The notes under the pieces: generated by a model
What the model was told of the DNA's origin: nothing
Databases searched by the model: none
The model's input: the letters and a program-made list of their open reading frames with translations, nothing else
Part shown: one piece after another, positions 1 through 9,249 of the stretch
How positions within the stretch are numbered: the first letter of the stretch is position 1
Layout: each line of letters opens with the position of its first letter
Position numbers and translations under genes: made by a program
DNA from: Streptomyces sp. ALI-76-A
Lineage (GTDB): Bacteria > Actinomycetota > Actinomycetes > Streptomycetales > Streptomycetaceae
Direction of reading: 5' to 3'
DNA length: 64,000 nucleotides
Assembly: GCF_030287445.1 (NCBI RefSeq)
Contig: NZ_JASVWB010000002.1
Location: forward strand, 6,634,001 to 6,698,000

Positions 1-327
1 CCCGCCACCGCCGTCTCGGTCAACGACCTGATCGGCGAGTACGTCGCCGCGTGCGACGAGCGTCCGCCCAGCGACGTGATCGGACACCTCGGCCGCATCG
101 TCAAGAAGCTTCTCGGTGAGGGCATCGCCTCAGAACACGTCCGCGCCGGACTGAAGCGCTTCGCGGAGATCCAGGGCCACCCCAGCCGCCTGCCGAGCCT
201 GGTCAACGACGCCATGAACGCACGAGCGGCCGGTTCGGCACGGCCGGGAATCCGGCCTGACGTGCCCGCTCACCAGGCGTGTACCAACCCGGTCGACGCT
301 GCCGCCGCCTACGCCGAGGAGCTGTGA
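1..327 (+). CDS. C-terminal part of an unrecognised accessory protein (cut by window edge)
   Basis: Frame 1 is open from the first base of the window to a TGA at 325-327, giving 108 C-terminal residues; the true start lies outside. A GTG at 76 could be read as a start but has no ribosome site, and the upstream codons are equally protein-like. The visible part is helical and charged and ends in Ala/Glu-rich sequence. Its stop overlaps the GTG of the next gene (GTGA at 324-327), so the two were cotranslated. In Streptomyces plasmids and phage-like elements a HTH or replication-associated protein often precedes a DnaC-like ATPase, which fits this arrangement. That role is inferred from context; no domain is recognised in the fragment itself. 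Confidence 0.55.
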   Translation, partial: PATAVSVNDLIGEYVAACDERPPSDVIGHLGRIVKKLLGEGIASEHVRAGLKRFAEIQGHPSRLPSLVNDAMNARAAGSARPGIRPDVPAHQACTNPVDAAAAYAEEL

Positions 328-842
328 CGCGCACCCGTACCCGCGACCCGCAGACGCTCGGCGGCGCAGGCACCCTGGACCGGATGGCCCGGATCCTGGC
401 CGCCCGCAACATCGACCCGGCAGCCGTCGCCGCTCTGGTCGACGAGCCCGAGTCTTTCTCCCCGCTGGATGCCCTGCCGGCCGCGATGCCCCCGCGCTAC
501 CAGGGTGCGGTCGCCGACCATTCGCAGGTCCTGGACTGGGTCCTGGACATCGCCCAGCAGGCCGTCGCGCCCAGCCTGGGAGCCCGGCGGCAGGTCACAA
601 CCGGCCCGAGTCTGCTGATGGCCGGGGTGGTCGGCGCGGGCAAGACCCACCAGGCGTACGGGGCGGTCCGACAACTGGTGCAGACCGGGGTGGGCGTGCG
701 GGGCGGTCCGACAACTGGTGCAGACCTGCGCCCTCGGCCCGGGGTGGACAGCGAGCGGGAGCTGGCGGTCGTCAGCCGGTGCCCACTGCTGATCATCGAC
801 ACCGCCTCGTCACACCGCACCCAGCTGTCGGAATTCATGTGA
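324..842 (+). pseudogene. Truncated DnaC-like helicase-loader ATPase remnant
   Basis: Starts at the GTG overlapping the previous stop. About 173 codons contain a Walker A-like motif (GVVGAGKT, near residue 108) followed by HQAYGAV, as in DnaC/IstB-like AAA+ proteins of Streptomyces mobile elements. The reading ends just after the expected Walker B strand (PLLIID), with unrelated residues before the stop, so the second acidic residue, sensor motifs and C-terminal half are missing. A 28-base direct repeat (659-686 and 699-726, offset 40) lies between Walker A and B and alters the frame locally. Family members are usually well over 200 residues. I read this as a broken relic of a plasmid or prophage replication module; loss of ATPase function is inferred from the missing parts. 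Confidence 0.7.
659..726 (+). repeat. 28-bp direct repeat, 40-bp offset, inside the ATPase remnant
   Basis: Bases 659-686 and 699-726 are identical. The 40-base offset is not a multiple of three, so the second copy is read in another frame (GAVRQLVQT in the first, GGPTTGADL in the second). The downstream reading returns to family-like sequence (LRPRPG...DSEREL...CPLLIID), so the second copy appears to replace native sequence rather than simply insert. Confidence 0.9.
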
Positions 843-1343
843 AGCGCGGGGGAACATGGACGAGAGGATGCTCGAATGCAGCTCTCGGTCGAGGGAAGAG
901 GCGAGGAATTGTGTGCAGGATACGGGGAAGTGCTCCCAGCGGTCGCCGCGCGCCTCGTTCACCATGACAGTCCACTGGTCCGGCTCCTGGCCAGGCCGAA
1001 CAAGCCAGTAGAGGCATTCTCCGTTGTCCGTGGTCGCCCATGGGATGACTGTGGACCCTTCGACTTCCAGTTCCGCGGGCTTTCTTTCGAATTCCCACAG
1101 GTCTTCCAGGTCTTCGGCCTGGTGCTCTGCCCATTCGATGAGGTCGTAGTTCTCATTAGGGCAGCCAGGCTCCAGGACGTACAGGTAGTCGTCCCAGTTG
1201 CTTCCTCCGTAGATGTGGATGAGCTTTTTGTAGTCGGCGGGAAGCTCGACCCCAAGGCTGCGCTCGACCTCGTCCCAGTCTTTCTGGCGGGACTCGCTCG
1301 GCGCTGGCGCGATCTCAAGCAGATGCGTGAGGGCGTTGGTCAC
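810..1343 (-). CDS. SMI1/KNR4 (SUKH) family immunity protein
   Basis: A 177-residue protein with a GTG start at 1343 and a modest AGGA-type ribosome site upstream. The N-terminal half has the SUKH pattern: an acidic DWDEVERSLG helix, ELPADYKKLI, then GG...YLYVLEP, and later a NYDLIEWAEH segment. SUKH proteins are cytoplasmic immunity proteins that bind and neutralise nuclease and other toxins of contact-dependent or secreted polymorphic toxin systems. It lies directly downstream of, and on the same strand as, the RHS-nuclease relic, which is the usual toxin-immunity order. Its last roughly ten codons run into the ATPase relic, so the natural C-terminus may have been altered at the junction. 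Base composition is visibly less GC-rich than the core genes, suggesting transfer. The partner assignment is inferred from order. Confidence 0.75.
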   Translation of the reverse strand: MTNALTHLLEIAPAPSESRQKDWDEVERSLGVELPADYKKLIHIYGGSNWDDYLYVLEPGCPNENYDLIEWAEHQAEDLEDLWEFERKPAELEVEGSTVIPWATTDNGECLYWLVRPGQEPDQWTVMVNEARGDRWEHFPVSCTQFLASSLDRELHSSILSSMFPRASHEFRQLGAV

Positions 1344-1412
1344 GGCTGGGTCCTGTTCCTATGCATCAAGTGAGTCCGGTTGGCAGGCGTTAGCTTCGTT
1401 TCACTGCTCTCG

Positions 1413-2104
1413 TCAGCCTCCCCTTTTCTGGTTGGGTATGAATGCGGTATTTCCCGACTCGGTGATTCCGGTACTTCTGTGCTGAGTGAACTCGAAACCA
1501 TCCGAGCCGTATGCCTCGACGTCTACTCCCGTGGGGATTTTATCAGCCCCGTTGTATCGAGGGGTGACGCTGTACTGGATGGTCTCCCCGGACTCGACTG
1601 CGGCCCTGATTTGGTTTTCAATATGCCTCATGACGGGGGAATTGGCGTAGGAGTGCATGGTGACGAAATTTGCCGGATTGTAGTTGGATCCGCCGAGCTG
1701 TGCGCCGAGGAGATGGGCTCGGTTGTACCCCTTGTCCTTCTGCCAACCAGGGGGATCACCATGCGGGTCCGTGGGATGCGCTCCACTTCGCGGCCCAGGG
1801 CGTCGAAAGAGAAGGCGATCTCGCGCCCGGACGCGGTGAGTTTCGTCCTGCGCCCCGCCGCGTCGTACGACCATTCACTGACCGCACCGCTCGGAGTCGT
1901 CCTTCCCGCCCGGCGCCCCAGCGCGTCGTACGCGTAGGTCAGGGTCCGGCCGTTGACCTTCTCGGACCTCAGGCGGCCATGGCGATCGCGCAGACGTTCC
2001 AGTCTGGCGTCCGGGCTCGCGGCCACCGCGAGTTCGTCGAAGATGTCGTACTCGAATGTCGTGACGGCGTTGCCGCGAGGCCCCTTGGCGAGCACTCTCC
2101 GTGA
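1413..2104 (-). pseudogene. Decayed RHS-repeat toxin with DNA/RNA non-specific endonuclease tip
   Basis: Two frames on the minus strand carry pieces of one protein. The upstream piece (about 1770-2100) has RHS/YD repeats: FEYDIFDEL, YAYDALGRR, WSYDAAGRR and FSFDALGRE. The downstream piece (1413 to about 1770) is a nuclease tip with GYNRAHLLGAQLGG, a PANFVT segment, ANSPVM and YSVTPRYNG, characteristic of DNA/RNA non-specific endonucleases; the histidine of RAH is the expected general base. Intact RHS toxins exceed a thousand residues, so most of the core and all export signals are gone, and the two pieces are out of frame near 1765-1790. The tip could be expressed only from an internal start, for which I see no good ribosome site. 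The SUKH gene lies just downstream. Confidence 0.75.
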
Positions 2105-2247
2105 AGGCTGACGGGGACTCAGATGTCTCTGATGCATCGTCACCCATTGCGAAATCATCTTGCCCGCACGTTGCACAAGGTGATGAAAAGCAGCGATGAT
2201 CAATGGAGGGTCGCGCAAGTGTGTAACCGCAGGTCAGCAGGCATTGA

Positions 2248-2287
2248 GGAGTGTCATGCCCCTCGTCTCCCAGGGGCATGACACTCC
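2248..2287. terminator. 16-bp perfect hairpin terminator
   Basis: Arms 2248-2263 and 2272-2287 are perfect complements around an 8-base loop. It lies just beyond the stop of the XRE-MurA gene (2293) and could also stop transcription arriving from the accessory region. There is no T-run, as is common in Streptomyces. Confidence 0.85.
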
Positions 2288-2292
2288 ACCGG

Positions 2293-3822
2293 TCAGATGT
2301 CCCGGAACGTCTCGATCTGCGCCCCGATCGAGTTCAGCCGTTCGGCCAGGTCCTCGTACCCCCGGTTGATGACGTACACGTTCCGCAGGACGGACGTGCC
2401 CTCGGCCGCCATCATCGCCAGCAGGACGACCACGGCGGGCCGCAGCGCGGGCGGGCACATCATCTCGGCGGCGCGCCAGCGGGTCGGGCCCTCGACCAGC
2501 ACCCGGTGGGGGTCGAGGAGCTGGAGCCGGCCGCCCAGTCGGTTCAGGTCCGTCAGATAGATCGCGCGGTTGTCGTAGACCCAGTCGTGGATCAGTGTCT
2601 TGCCCGACGCGACGGCGGCGATGGCCGCGAAGAACGGGACGTTGTCGATGTTCAGGCCGGGGAACGGCATCGGGTGGATCTTGTCGATGGGTGCCTCCAG
2701 CTTGGAGGGCCGGACGGTGAGGTCCACCAGCCGGGTGCGGCCGTTGTCGGCGAAGTACTCCGGCGTGCGGTCGTGGTCGAGGCCCATCTCCTCCAGGACC
2801 GCGAGCTCGATCTCCAGGAACTCGACGGGCACCCGGCGGACCGTCAGCTCCGACTCGGTGACGACGGCGGCGGCCAGCAGGCTCATCGCCTCGACCGGGT
2901 CCTCGGAGGGGGAGTAGTCGACGTCCACGTCGATGTTCGGCACGCCGTGCACGGTGAGCGTGGTGGTGCCGATGCCCTCGACCCGGACGCCCAGGGCCTC
3001 CAGGAAGAAGCACAGGTCCTGGACCATGTAGTTGGAGGAGGCGTTGCGGATGACCGTGACACCGTCGTGCCGGGCGGCGGCCAGCAGCGCGTTCTCGGTG
3101 ACCGTGTCCCCGCGCTCGGTCAGCACGATCGGCCGGTCCGGACGGACGGAGCGGTCGACGAGGGCGTGGTACTGCCCTTCCGTCGCCGCGATGTCCAGCC
3201 CGAACCGGCGCAGTGCGATCATGTGCGGCTCGATGGTCCGCGTACCGAGGTCGCAGCCGCCGGCGTAGGGCAGCTTGAAGCGGTCCATGCGGTGCAGCAG
3301 CGGGCCGAAGAACATGATGATGGACCGCGTCCGAACGGCCGCCTCGGCGTCGATCGCCGCCATGTCCAGCTCGGTGGGCGGCACCAGTTCCAGGTCGACG
3401 CCGTCGTTGATCCAGCGGGTGCGCACGCCGATGGAGTTGAGCACCTCCAGCAGGCGGTACACCTCCTCGATGCGGGCCACCCGGCGCAGCACTGTGCGCC
3501 CCCGGTTCAGCAGGGAGGCGCACAGCAGTGCCACACACGCGTTCTTGCTCGTCTTCACGTCGATGGCGCCGGAGAGCCGACGGCCGCCGACCACCCGCAG
3601 ATGCATCGGGCCCGCATAGCCCAGAGAGACGATTTCGCTGTCCAGTGCTTCACCGATTCGAGCGATCATCTCAAGGCTGATGTTTTGGTTGCCGCGCTCG
3701 ATGCGATTGACGGCGCTCTGGCTGGTGCCGAGCGCTTCGGCGAGCTGCGCCTGTGTCCAGCCCCTGTGCTGCCGGGCGTCACGGATGAGCTTGCCGATGC
3801 GTACGAGGTAGTCGTCTGCCAT
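2293..3822 (-). CDS. XRE-family HTH fused to a MurA-like enolpyruvyl transferase
   Basis: A 509-residue two-part protein. Residues about 8-66 form a Cro/CI-type helix-turn-helix (LIRDARQHRGWTQAQLAEAL, TSQSAVNRIERG). From about residue 72 to the end it is an EPSP/MurA-type enolpyruvyl transferase, which in MurA adds enolpyruvate from PEP to UDP-GlcNAc. The MurA hallmarks are kept: Lys93 in TSKNA, and Cys190 in PYAGGCDLGTR at the place of the PEP-reactive cysteine. The transferase part is near full family length, so this may be an active second MurA carrying a DNA-binding domain. The start is an ATG with a weak ribosome site; a 16-bp inverted repeat sits 13 bases upstream and resembles one before acnA. 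From memory this fusion is conserved in Streptomyces (S. coelicolor SCO5998). Regulatory function is inferred. Confidence 0.85.
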   Translation of the reverse strand: MADDYLVRIGKLIRDARQHRGWTQAQLAEALGTSQSAVNRIERGNQNISLEMIARIGEALDSEIVSLGYAGPMHLRVVGGRRLSGAIDVKTSKNACVALLCASLLNRGRTVLRRVARIEEVYRLLEVLNSIGVRTRWINDGVDLELVPPTELDMAAIDAEAAVRTRSIIMFFGPLLHRMDRFKLPYAGGCDLGTRTIEPHMIALRRFGLDIAATEGQYHALVDRSVRPDRPIVLTERGDTVTENALLAAARHDGVTVIRNASSNYMVQDLCFFLEALGVRVEGIGTTTLTVHGVPNIDVDVDYSPSEDPVEAMSLLAAAVVTESELTVRRVPVEFLEIELAVLEEMGLDHDRTPEYFADNGRTRLVDLTVRPSKLEAPIDKIHPMPFPGLNIDNVPFFAAIAAVASGKTLIHDWVYDNRAIYLTDLNRLGGRLQLLDPHRVLVEGPTRWRAAEMMCPPALRPAVVVLLAMMAAEGTSVLRNVYVINRGYEDLAERLNSIGAQIETFRDI

Positions 3823-3834
3823 GGGGTCGAGGCT

Positions 3835-3850
3835 ATCTCAGATATGAGAT
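3835..3850. promoter_or_regulatory. Inverted repeat ATCTC-N6-GAGAT upstream of the XRE-MurA gene
   Basis: ATCTCAGATATGAGAT has 6-base arms around GATA and lies 13 bases before the XRE-MurA start, where an autoregulatory operator would sit. The same ATCTC-N6-GAGAT pattern occurs at 4296-4311 in front of acnA. Which protein binds is not shown by the sequence. Confidence 0.5.
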
Positions 3851-3895
3851 GGAGCCTTCTGGGGGATCCGTACGGGTGAGAGACGTGAGGGGCCG

Positions 3896-4096
3896 TCAGC
3901 GGCGTTTGGCGGTACGGGTGCGACGCCACCCGAACGGTCCGGGCAGATCCATCGATGTCGTACGGCGTCCCGTGCTGCTGTGGGTGTGCTTCGGGCCGTG
4001 GCTGCCGCCGCCGGTGGTGATGGACCACGAGCGCCGGTTGATGTTCAGGCGCACGCCGGGCAGGATCCGGAAACTCTTGCGGAACGTGAGCGGCAT
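3896..4096 (-). CDS. DUF4236 domain mini-protein
   Basis: A 66-residue protein starting at ATG 4096 with a strong ribosome site (AGGAGAGG) 5-6 bases upstream; this start is preferred over a longer reading that runs back through repeats. The sequence opens MPLTFRKSFRILPGVRLNIN, then has SWSITTGG, HTHSSTGRRT and a basic PGPFGWRRT tail, which is the DUF4236 pattern: beta-rich, glycine/threonine-rich and very basic. The function of the family is unknown; it is common in actinobacteria and phage-related contexts. It lies between the XRE-MurA gene and acnA, transcribed in the same direction as XRE-MurA, with 73 bases between it and that gene's start. Confidence 0.8.
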   Translation of the reverse strand: MPLTFRKSFRILPGVRLNINRRSWSITTGGGSHGPKHTHSSTGRRTTSMDLPGPFGWRRTRTAKRR

Positions 4097-4165
4097 GGGG
4101 GCCTCTCCTCGGGTTCGGTCGGTTGCTGCCAACGCCAGTCGGATACCCCCGCTCGGCGAACTGAT

Positions 4166-4215
4166 GGCAGCGCCCGGCCGCCTCTCGCGCGGCAGCGCCC
4201 GGCCGCCTCCCGCGC
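4166..4215. repeat. 25-bp tandem duplication
   Basis: 4166-4190 and 4191-4215 are the same 25-base unit with one difference. It lies in the non-coding region between the DUF4236 gene and acnA. Confidence 0.9.
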
Positions 4216-4288
4216 GGCGGCGGCCGTCGGATGCCCGGGAACTGAGACGGGACAGTGGCCCGGGCATGACCAACCGGGCCCCATGTAC

Positions 4289-4312
4289 TAGAGTTATCTC
4301 GACATCGAGATA
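4289..4312 (+). promoter_or_regulatory. acnA promoter region: -10-like TAGAGT and an 18-bp perfect palindrome
   Basis: TAGAGT (4289-4294) resembles a Streptomyces -10 box. It is followed directly by TATCTCGACATCGAGATA (4295-4312), a palindrome with 8-base arms. The palindrome would cover the transcription start and so could act as a repressor operator for acnA. No convincing -35 is visible. It shares ATCTC-N6-GAGAT with the repeat upstream of the XRE-MurA gene. Confidence 0.55.
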
Positions 4313-4354
4313 TCTGCCGAGGCGTACCGCAGTCGCCACTCCAGTAAGGCATGC

Positions 4355-4373
4355 CTAACTTAGCCTGACCTTA
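4355..4373. promoter_or_regulatory. Possible DmdR/IdeR iron box upstream of acnA
   Basis: CTAACTTAGCCTGACCTTA matches 14 of 19 positions of the actinobacterial iron-box consensus (TTAGGTTAGSCTAACCTAA), and the adjacent TAAGGCATGCCTAA is also palindromic. It sits between the presumed promoter and the aconitase start. Iron control of a 4Fe-4S enzyme is plausible, but the match is imperfect. Confidence 0.35.
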
Positions 4374-4374
4374 G

Positions 4375-7275
<2,901 letters not shown>

Positions 7276-7294
7276 GCGGTACGGCAGGGCAGTC

Positions 7295-7330
7295 GAGGGC
7301 CGCGTTCCCGGTGACGGGGGTGCGGCCCTC
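7295..7330 (+). terminator. Hairpin after acnA
   Basis: GAGGGCCGC (7295-7303) pairs perfectly with GCGGCCCTC (7322-7330) across an 18-base loop, 20 bases after the acnA stop. Confidence 0.65.
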
Positions 7331-7701
7331 CGCCGTGTTCGTCCGAGTCATCGAGCGGGCGGCTCCGGACCGGGCCTCGCCATCGCGGCGGCGGTCACCA
7401 CGGCCCACAGCGGGCGGATCGACGTGCACAGCGCCCCCGGGACACACGGAGTTCGCGATTCGACCCCGGCGACAGACACAGGCCGCCCGCGGCAGCCGGT
7501 CTCGGTACCGGGGCCGGCGGCAGGCGACTTCGCGTCCGGGCGAGGCGGTACGGGAGGTGGGAGCGACCGTCAGGGGCGGGTTCCGGTCCGCCCGGTGGGA
7601 GCGCTCCCACCTACCTGTACCGGAAGTTAGCGCCGAGCGGCCCATTTGTAAACGGCCGGCGCACAGCGCGCGGCCGGCCCCGGGCCTCGGGGGACGGCCG
7701 G
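7331..7701. other. Gene-free stretch containing an orphan CebR box
   Basis: The open frames across this stretch show no ribosome sites, no codon-position bias that fits a gene and no recognisable motif. The only clear signal is the palindrome at 7596-7609. A gene may have been lost here. Confidence 0.5.
7596..7609. promoter_or_regulatory. Perfect CebR-type operator, TGGGAGCGCTCCCA
   Basis: The 14-base palindrome is identical to the consensus bound by the LacI-family cello-oligosaccharide repressor CebR in Streptomyces, and extends by two more paired bases on each side. No intact gene starts within the next few hundred bases on the plus strand, and on the minus strand acnA is convergent. The target gene is therefore not evident. 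Confidence 0.6.
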
Positions 7702-7827
7702 CTACCGCTTTCCCCGCCGGTAGCTCCAGTAGGCGAGCAGGGCGGCGGCGACCAGGACGAATCCGCCGAGGGCCCAGGTCGCCGCCGGATTGTCCTCGAA
7801 TCCGATACCGATCGTCGCAGTGGACAT
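7702..7827 (-). CDS. 41-residue single-pass membrane protein
   Basis: ATG at 7827 is preceded by GGGAGAG with good spacing. The product begins MSTATIGIGFEDNPAATWAL, then has a hydrophobic segment of about 20 residues (17-36) and a basic tail (YRRGKR). This gives a small protein with its positive end predicted in the cytoplasm. The clean ribosome site, membrane topology and coding-like composition support a real gene. I do not recognise a function. It lies upstream of the CebR box on the opposite strand and downstream of the acetylxylan esterase, so it could be stress- or envelope-related, but nothing in the sequence decides this. Confidence 0.7.
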   Translation of the reverse strand: MSTATIGIGFEDNPAATWALGGFVLVAAALLAYWSYRRGKR

Positions 7828-7962
7828 CTCTCTCCCTGAGTCAGGAGCCAGTGGCCGGCACCTTTGAAAAAACAAACCCCGACCGCGTGCACGGCGTCAG
7901 CCGCCGCCGCTGCCGGTCGAAGGCGGCCCGTCCCGGCGCCGGAGCGCGCAGCCGATCAGGAC

Positions 7963-8985
7963 TCACTCCGCGCCATTCAACGACCCACCCCCGGCCCGCT
8001 CGCTCAACACCTCTGCTACCCAGTCGAGTTGGCGGCGCACATGTACCGCGTCGCCCCCCTCGTGGCCGTTGTACGGATAGGCGTGGATCTCCCTGCGGGG
8101 GTCCGCGCCGGTCAGCTCCCCGTACCGGTTGAAGGCGGCGTACGCCCCGCTCGGCGGGCACACCGTGTCGCGCAGGCCCACCCCGAAGTGGGCCGGGGCC
8201 CGCGCGCGCCGGGCGAAGGAGACGCCCTCCAGGTAGGAGAGCGTGCGGTACGCGGCCTGTTCGGCGCCCCGGTGGACGGACAGGTACGCGGTGATCTCGC
8301 CGTACGGGGGCGCGTCGGTGAGGTCCAGGGCACGCCGGATCCCGCACAGGAAGGGGGCGGTGACCGCGACCGCCGCGAGGTCCGGGACCAGTCCCGCGAC
8401 GGCCAGGGCGAGTCCGCCGCCCTGGCTGTTGCCGACGGCGGCGACGCGTTCGGCGTCCACGCCCGGCAGCGCGCGCACGGCGGCCACAGCGCGGACCGCG
8501 TCCGTGATCAGGCGTCGGTGGTGGTGGTCCCGCGGGTCGAGCAGGCCACGCACCACGGGGCCCGGACCGCCCGACGCGCCCGCGTGCGGGTCCGGGGTGT
8601 CGCCGCCGCAGCCGTACTGGTCGCCCTGCCCCCGGTTGTCCATCAGCAGATGCGCGTACCCGGCGTTCACCCAGGTCAGCCGCTCGTGCGGCAGCCCGCG
8701 CCCGCGGCCGTAGCCGGCGTACTCGACGACCGTCGGCAGCGGTTCGGCCGTCCCCGCCGGACGGCTGAACCAGGCCCGCACCGGGTCCCCGGCGAAGCCG
8801 CGGAAGGTCGCGTCCCAGGTCCGCGTCAGCCGCAGGCCGGTCACCACCGGCCGCACGGACAGCAACGGGTCGTCCCCGGCGGCCTCCTGGAGTGTGGCGA
8901 GCCAGAACGCGTCGAAGTCGGCGGGCTCTTCGAGGTCCGGCCGGTAGTGCTCGAGTTCCTTCGGCGGCAGGTCGAACGCGGGCAC
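7963..8985 (-). CDS. Acetylxylan esterase / cephalosporin-C deacetylase family (CE7)
   Basis: A 340-residue alpha/beta hydrolase that removes acetyl groups from xylo-oligosaccharides. It has the CE7 features: an early GYGRGRGLPHE region, DNRGQGDQY, the nucleophile Ser in GNSQGGG, the acid Asp in GLRDTVCPPS and the His in YPYNGHEGG. There is no signal peptide, so it acts inside the cell on imported acetylated oligosaccharides. The start is GTG 8985 with a GAGG-type site. It is divergent from the importer genes starting at 9250, and the shared 264-bp region carries a promoter and a XlnR-like box, so the two are probably co-induced by xylan products. Confidence 0.9.
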   Translation of the reverse strand: MPAFDLPPKELEHYRPDLEEPADFDAFWLATLQEAAGDDPLLSVRPVVTGLRLTRTWDATFRGFAGDPVRAWFSRPAGTAEPLPTVVEYAGYGRGRGLPHERLTWVNAGYAHLLMDNRGQGDQYGCGGDTPDPHAGASGGPGPVVRGLLDPRDHHHRRLITDAVRAVAAVRALPGVDAERVAAVGNSQGGGLALAVAGLVPDLAAVAVTAPFLCGIRRALDLTDAPPYGEITAYLSVHRGAEQAAYRTLSYLEGVSFARRARAPAHFGVGLRDTVCPPSGAYAAFNRYGELTGADPRREIHAYPYNGHEGGDAVHVRRQLDWVAEVLSERAGGGSLNGAE

Positions 8986-9155
8986 GCGGGCACCTCACAG
9001 CGTCAACGGGGCGGCTCGGTCCGATCGTTGCGGTCACCGGCCAGAAAGTTCCGATGTCATCGCCCCGATCCCTTCATCTCTTCCACCCTCGCCCAGGCGT
9101 GAATCCAGGGCGACGGAGTTGTGTCGCGCCCCGGCATTCCCGTGTGCCGCTCCCA

Positions 9156-9184
9156 TTGACAGCGCTTACTGCTGCCCCTAAGTT
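9156..9184 (+). promoter_or_regulatory. Promoter of the glycan importer operon
   Basis: TTGACA (9156-9161), a 17-base spacer and TAAGTT (9179-9184) make a good HrdB-type promoter, one of the best in the window. Transcription would start near 9191, about 60 bases before the first gene. Confidence 0.7.
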
Positions 9185-9208
9185 GCCGCGAAGTTACCGG
9201 TAAGCGCT
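9161..9208. promoter_or_regulatory. Paired LacI-like half sites flanking the promoter
   Basis: AGCGCTTAC at 9161-9169 is the exact reverse complement of GTAAGCGCT at 9200-9208; each contains the self-complementary AGCGCT. One copy overlaps the -35 edge and the other lies just after the start point, an arrangement suited to repression. Confidence 0.45.
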
Positions 9209-9219
9209 CGAAAGTTTCG
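9209..9219. promoter_or_regulatory. XlnR/BxlR-type operator, CGAAAGTTTCG
   Basis: This perfect 11-base inverted repeat matches the CGAA-N-TTCG element conserved before Streptomyces xylanase and xylo-oligosaccharide genes and bound by the LacI-family repressor XlnR/BxlR. It lies between the start point and the first gene of the operon. Confidence 0.65.
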
Positions 9220-9249
9220 GTTCCGCGTCCCCCCACGGGAGGCCCGAGC

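Noticed and set aside
659..726. Repeats in the ATPase remnant as a CRISPR or attachment site
   Set aside because: Only two copies with a 12-base gap, lying within coding sequence; no spacer pattern or adjacent cas or integrase gene.
1380..1937. Plus-strand frame opposite the toxin relic
   Set aside because: The minus strand shows RHS repeats and a nuclease motif here, so this frame is antisense.
2251..3879. Plus-strand frame of about 540 codons opposite the XRE-MurA gene
   Set aside because: The minus strand carries HTH and MurA motifs over its whole length; the plus reading has no recognisable domain.
7311..7700. Possible gene between acnA and the small membrane protein
   Set aside because: Several frames are open, but none has a ribosome site, conserved motif or consistent codon bias.
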